64,000 bases of DNA from Flavobacterium dauae (GTDB lineage: Bacteria; Bacteroidota; Bacteroidia; Flavobacteriales; Flavobacteriaceae): NCBI RefSeq assembly GCF_004151275.2, contig NZ_CP130821.1, forward strand, positions 1,116,001-1,180,000. The letters are read 5' to 3'. Under the pieces are notes generated by a model. That model did no database searches. It worked only from the letters and a program-made list of their open reading frames with translations, and was not told the DNA's origin. A program made the translations under genes and the position numbers. This document shows positions 62,119-64,000 of this stretch, piece after piece (within the stretch, counting starts at the first letter, position 1; every line of letters starts with the position of its first letter).

Positions 62119-63101
62119 TAAAAATGTATTCTGTTTAAAGCTAATTCAATAGCGCTGTTAAACAATTCGTTTAGTGAAATTCCGGCTTCGCGTGCTTGCT
62201 GTGGTAAAATACTTTCGGCTGTTAATCCGGGAACGGTATTCATCTCCAATAAAAAAGGTTCGCCACCAACCAAAATAAATTCAGATCGCGAAAAACCATC
62301 CATCTTTAAAATCGTATAAATACGTTTGGCAACATCTTCAACTTTTGCTTTTTCTTCATCGGATATTCTTGCAGGCGTAATCTCGCTCGATTTTCCTTCG
62401 TATTTCGCTTCGTAATCAAAAAAGTCGTTTTCAGAAACAATTTCCGTTATTGGCAGAACAATTGTTTGGTCTTTGTATTTAATTACACCAACCGAAACTT
62501 CTGTGCCTTTTAAATAACTTTCAATAATAATTTCATCGTCTTCGGCATACGCTTTTTCAATTGCAGGCAACAATTGTTCGCTTTCTTTAACCATCGAAAT
62601 TCCAAAACTTGAACCAGATTTGTTTGGTTTAACAAAACAAGGCAATCCAACTCGCTGAATAATCTGATTTTCGTCAATAACATCGCCTTTATTCAAATAG
62701 TACGAAATTGCCGTTTTAATTCCGTAAGGTTTCAATACCGAAAGCATATCGCGCTTGTTAAACGTAAGTGCAGATTGGTAATAATTACAAGAGGTTTGCG
62801 GAATATTCAAAAGTTTTAAATACGCCTGTATCAATCCGTCTTCGCCTGGTGTTCCGTGAATGGCATTAAAAACAACATCGAATTGTATTTTTTGGTTGTT
62901 TACCGTTACCGAAAAATCGTTTTTATCAACCACAAAACGGTTGTTTTGTTCATCAACATAAAACCAACCTTCTGTTAAAAGGTGTATTTTGTATAAATTA
63001 TATTTAGTGCTATCTAAATGATTATAAACAACTTCGCCGCTTTTTAAGGATATTTTATATTCGCTAGAATATCCTCCCATAATAATTGCTACGTTTTTCA
63101 T
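62118..63101 (-). CDS. ddl: D-alanine-D-alanine ligase
   Basis: 327 residues, normal for the family. ATP-grasp enzyme for peptidoglycan precursors. VAIIMGGYSSEYKISLKSG at the start with the GG.S.E.... motif, NAIHGTPGEDGLIQAYL near 84, PCFVKPNKSGSSFGIS near 155, and the end FLLEMNTVPGLTAESILPQQA near 278 with metal-binding Glu/Asn. Divergent from the PASTA protein gene. Confidence 0.97.
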   Translation of the reverse strand: MKNVAIIMGGYSSEYKISLKSGEVVYNHLDSTKYNLYKIHLLTEGWFYVDEQNNRFVVDKNDFSVTVNNQKIQFDVVFNAIHGTPGEDGLIQAYLKLLNIPQTSCNYYQSALTFNKRDMLSVLKPYGIKTAISYYLNKGDVIDENQIIQRVGLPCFVKPNKSGSSFGISMVKESEQLLPAIEKAYAEDDEIIIESYLKGTEVSVGVIKYKDQTIVLPITEIVSENDFFDYEAKYEGKSSEITPARISDEEKAKVEDVAKRIYTILKMDGFSRSEFILVGGEPFLLEMNTVPGLTAESILPQQAREAGISLNELFNSAIELALNRIHF

Positions 63102-63189
63102 TTAATAATGTATTTTTATATTTTATTTTTGTAAGCTGTATTTGGTTTACTTTAAAACAAATTTATAAAAATACACGTAACATAATTGA

Positions 63190-63197
63190 TAACTTTG
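63190..63197 (+). promoter_or_regulatory. -7 box of the PASTA gene
   Basis: TAACTTTG, 17 bases before the chosen ATG at 63215. A second TATTTTTG lies at 63124-63131. Confidence 0.5.
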
Positions 63198-63214
63198 CTA
63201 AAATAAATCACGCT

Positions 63215-63838
63215 ATGGGTTTTACATCATTTATAAAAAGTAAGCAGTTTTTATTTTCATTAATAGGCGCAGTGGTAATTATTGGTTTGCTTATTTTTGG
63301 AAGTTTACAGTTTCTAAATATTTATACAAAGCACGGAAAAGAAATTAAAGTACCCGATTTAACCAAAATGAAGGTTGAAAAAGCTATGAATGCCGTTGCC
63401 GATAATGGTTTTGAAATTGTTATTATTGATACGGTTGATTACAACCCAAAGTTTCCACCGTTAACAATTTCTGAACAAGATCCAAAAGCAGCTGATGGTG
63501 TAAAAGAAGGACGTACAATTTATGTAAAAATTAATGCCAAAGGATACTCGTCGGTACGTTTACCTAATTTAGACGGACGAACGTTACGCCACGCCACATC
63601 TATTATTAAATCGTTAGGCTTGGTAAAAGGAACAACTAAATACGAACCCGATTTTGCCAAAGATGTTATTTTGCGCATTGAACAAGACGGACGCATTTTA
63701 CGTGCCGGTGACAAAGTGCTTAAAAACTCAAAAATCAATTTTGTTTTGGGCGATGGTATGTTGGGATACAAACCAGAAATAGACTCTTTAGGCGAAATGT
63801 ATGAAGATGTTGCCCCTAAAATCGATTCAATTTTTTAA
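63215..63838 (+). CDS. PASTA domain protein
   Basis: 207 residues from MGFTSFIKSKQFLFSLIGAV; a longer frame from 63086 would begin before the promoter and overlap ddl, so it is rejected. One membrane anchor (about 11-32), then PASTA repeats: EIKVPDLTKMKVEKAMNAVADNGFEIVI from about 44 and VRLPNLDGRTLRHATSIIKSLGLV from about 115, with a possible third. PASTA domains bind peptidoglycan or muropeptides. No kinase domain. Just before an RluA-type gene. Confidence 0.88.
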   Translation: MGFTSFIKSKQFLFSLIGAVVIIGLLIFGSLQFLNIYTKHGKEIKVPDLTKMKVEKAMNAVADNGFEIVIIDTVDYNPKFPPLTISEQDPKAADGVKEGRTIYVKINAKGYSSVRLPNLDGRTLRHATSIIKSLGLVKGTTKYEPDFAKDVILRIEQDGRILRAGDKVLKNSKINFVLGDGMLGYKPEIDSLGEMYEDVAPKIDSIF

Positions 63839-63841
63839 TGA

Positions 63842-64000
63842 ATGACAGAAGATAACCATTTAATAGAAGACGAATTATACGAACATTATCGTTTTGAAGC
63901 CGGTAAAGGTCAGGCTCCTTTGCGTGTCGATAAGTTTTTGATGAATTTGGTAGAAAATGCCACCAGAAATAAAATTCAGAAAGCTGCCGAAAACGGGAAT
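63842..64000 (+). CDS. RluA-family pseudouridine synthase, 5' part
   Basis: The first 53 codons, cut by the right edge. MTEDNHLIEDELYEHYRFEAGKGQAPLRVDKFLMNLVENATRNKIQK contains the start of an S4 RNA-binding domain (LRVDKFLMNLV.NATRNKIQ). The catalytic domain lies outside. The position after the PASTA gene fits RluD-type enzymes in flavobacteria. Four bases separate it from that gene. Confidence 0.85.
   Translation, partial: MTEDNHLIEDELYEHYRFEAGKGQAPLRVDKFLMNLVENATRNKIQKAAENGN

Noticed and set aside
63086..63214. Long N-terminal extension of the PASTA protein
   Set aside because: Would precede the -7 box at 63190 and overlap the divergent ddl start; the extension is Phe/Ile/Asn-rich without a family match.
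1..64000. tRNA, rRNA or CRISPR arrays
   Set aside because: No T-arm like GGTTCGA block with a cloverleaf, no rRNA-like sequence and no spaced direct repeats were seen; the only tandem repeat is the 33-bp coding repeat.

Overview
The window comes from an AT-rich member of the Bacteroidota, almost certainly family Flavobacteriaceae (Flavobacterium/Myroides-like; the genus cannot be fixed from the sequence alone). Supporting signs are the gliding and type IX secretion genes gldF, gldG and porQ, the LpxC-FabZ fusion, a monofunctional BirA, S46 dipeptidyl-peptidase, many short SPII lipoproteins, and promoters with the Bacteroidota -7 box TAnnTTTG instead of a sigma70 -10 box. No rRNA, tRNA or CRISPR array was seen. 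Most of the window is ordinary core chromosome, densely packed, with many tail-to-tail gene pairs separated by bidirectional hairpin terminators.

Layout. 1-5.1 kb: metK (cut by the left edge) behind a probable SAM-II riboswitch, a lipoprotein, an acyl-CoA thioesterase, an ATP-cone/nuclease fusion, dapD and phoH. 5.2-10 kb: SAM hydrolase family protein, monooxygenase-like protein, gldFG, dnaN. 10-20 kb: divergent dps/oxyR pair, mnmD with two lipoproteins, ilvE, small membrane proteins, a SRPBCC-GyrI fusion, dodecin, DUF2797, GH3 and a SecB-like protein, then an unusual nested palindrome and a repeat-rich lipoprotein. 20-32.9 kb: S46 peptidase (with the Arg of DPP11-type enzymes), transporters, cmk, porQ, a serine hydrolase, lon, M48 protease. 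33-40.7 kb: alpha/beta hydrolase, lipoprotein MsrB, birA divergent from rsfS-ftsH, LUD protein-cdsA-psd-ACBP and a lipoprotein superoxide dismutase. 40.7-48.8 kb: fabG, NhaC antiporter, an operon headed by an XRE regulator with three near-identical palindromic operators, M14 peptidase, Lrp regulator, YdjM-like protein, yaaA.

48.8-51.6 kb is the accessory part: an IS3-family element (1267 bp with imperfect terminal inverted repeats) sits between the front of an mcrB gene and the tail of mcrC. The missing middle and the lack of a target duplication indicate that an IS-linked deletion destroyed a McrBC restriction system. 51.7-64 kb: hutH, an HD phosphohydrolase, the lipid A block lpxD-lpxC/fabZ-lpxA with efp and a second LpxD-like gene, sucD, an unrecognised HEPN-like gene, coaD-ddl, a PASTA protein and the start of an RluA-type pseudouridine synthase cut by the right edge.

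Functionally the window joins envelope building (lipid A, phospholipid, peptidoglycan, gliding/T9SS), proteostasis (Lon, FtsH, M48, S46), peroxide and oxidative defence (OxyR, Dps, MsrB, SOD, YaaA) and central metabolism. No intact novel defence system was found; the best candidates for a second look are the XRE operator array, the wrecked McrBC locus, the ATP-cone nuclease, the SAM-II leader and the HEPN-like orphan.
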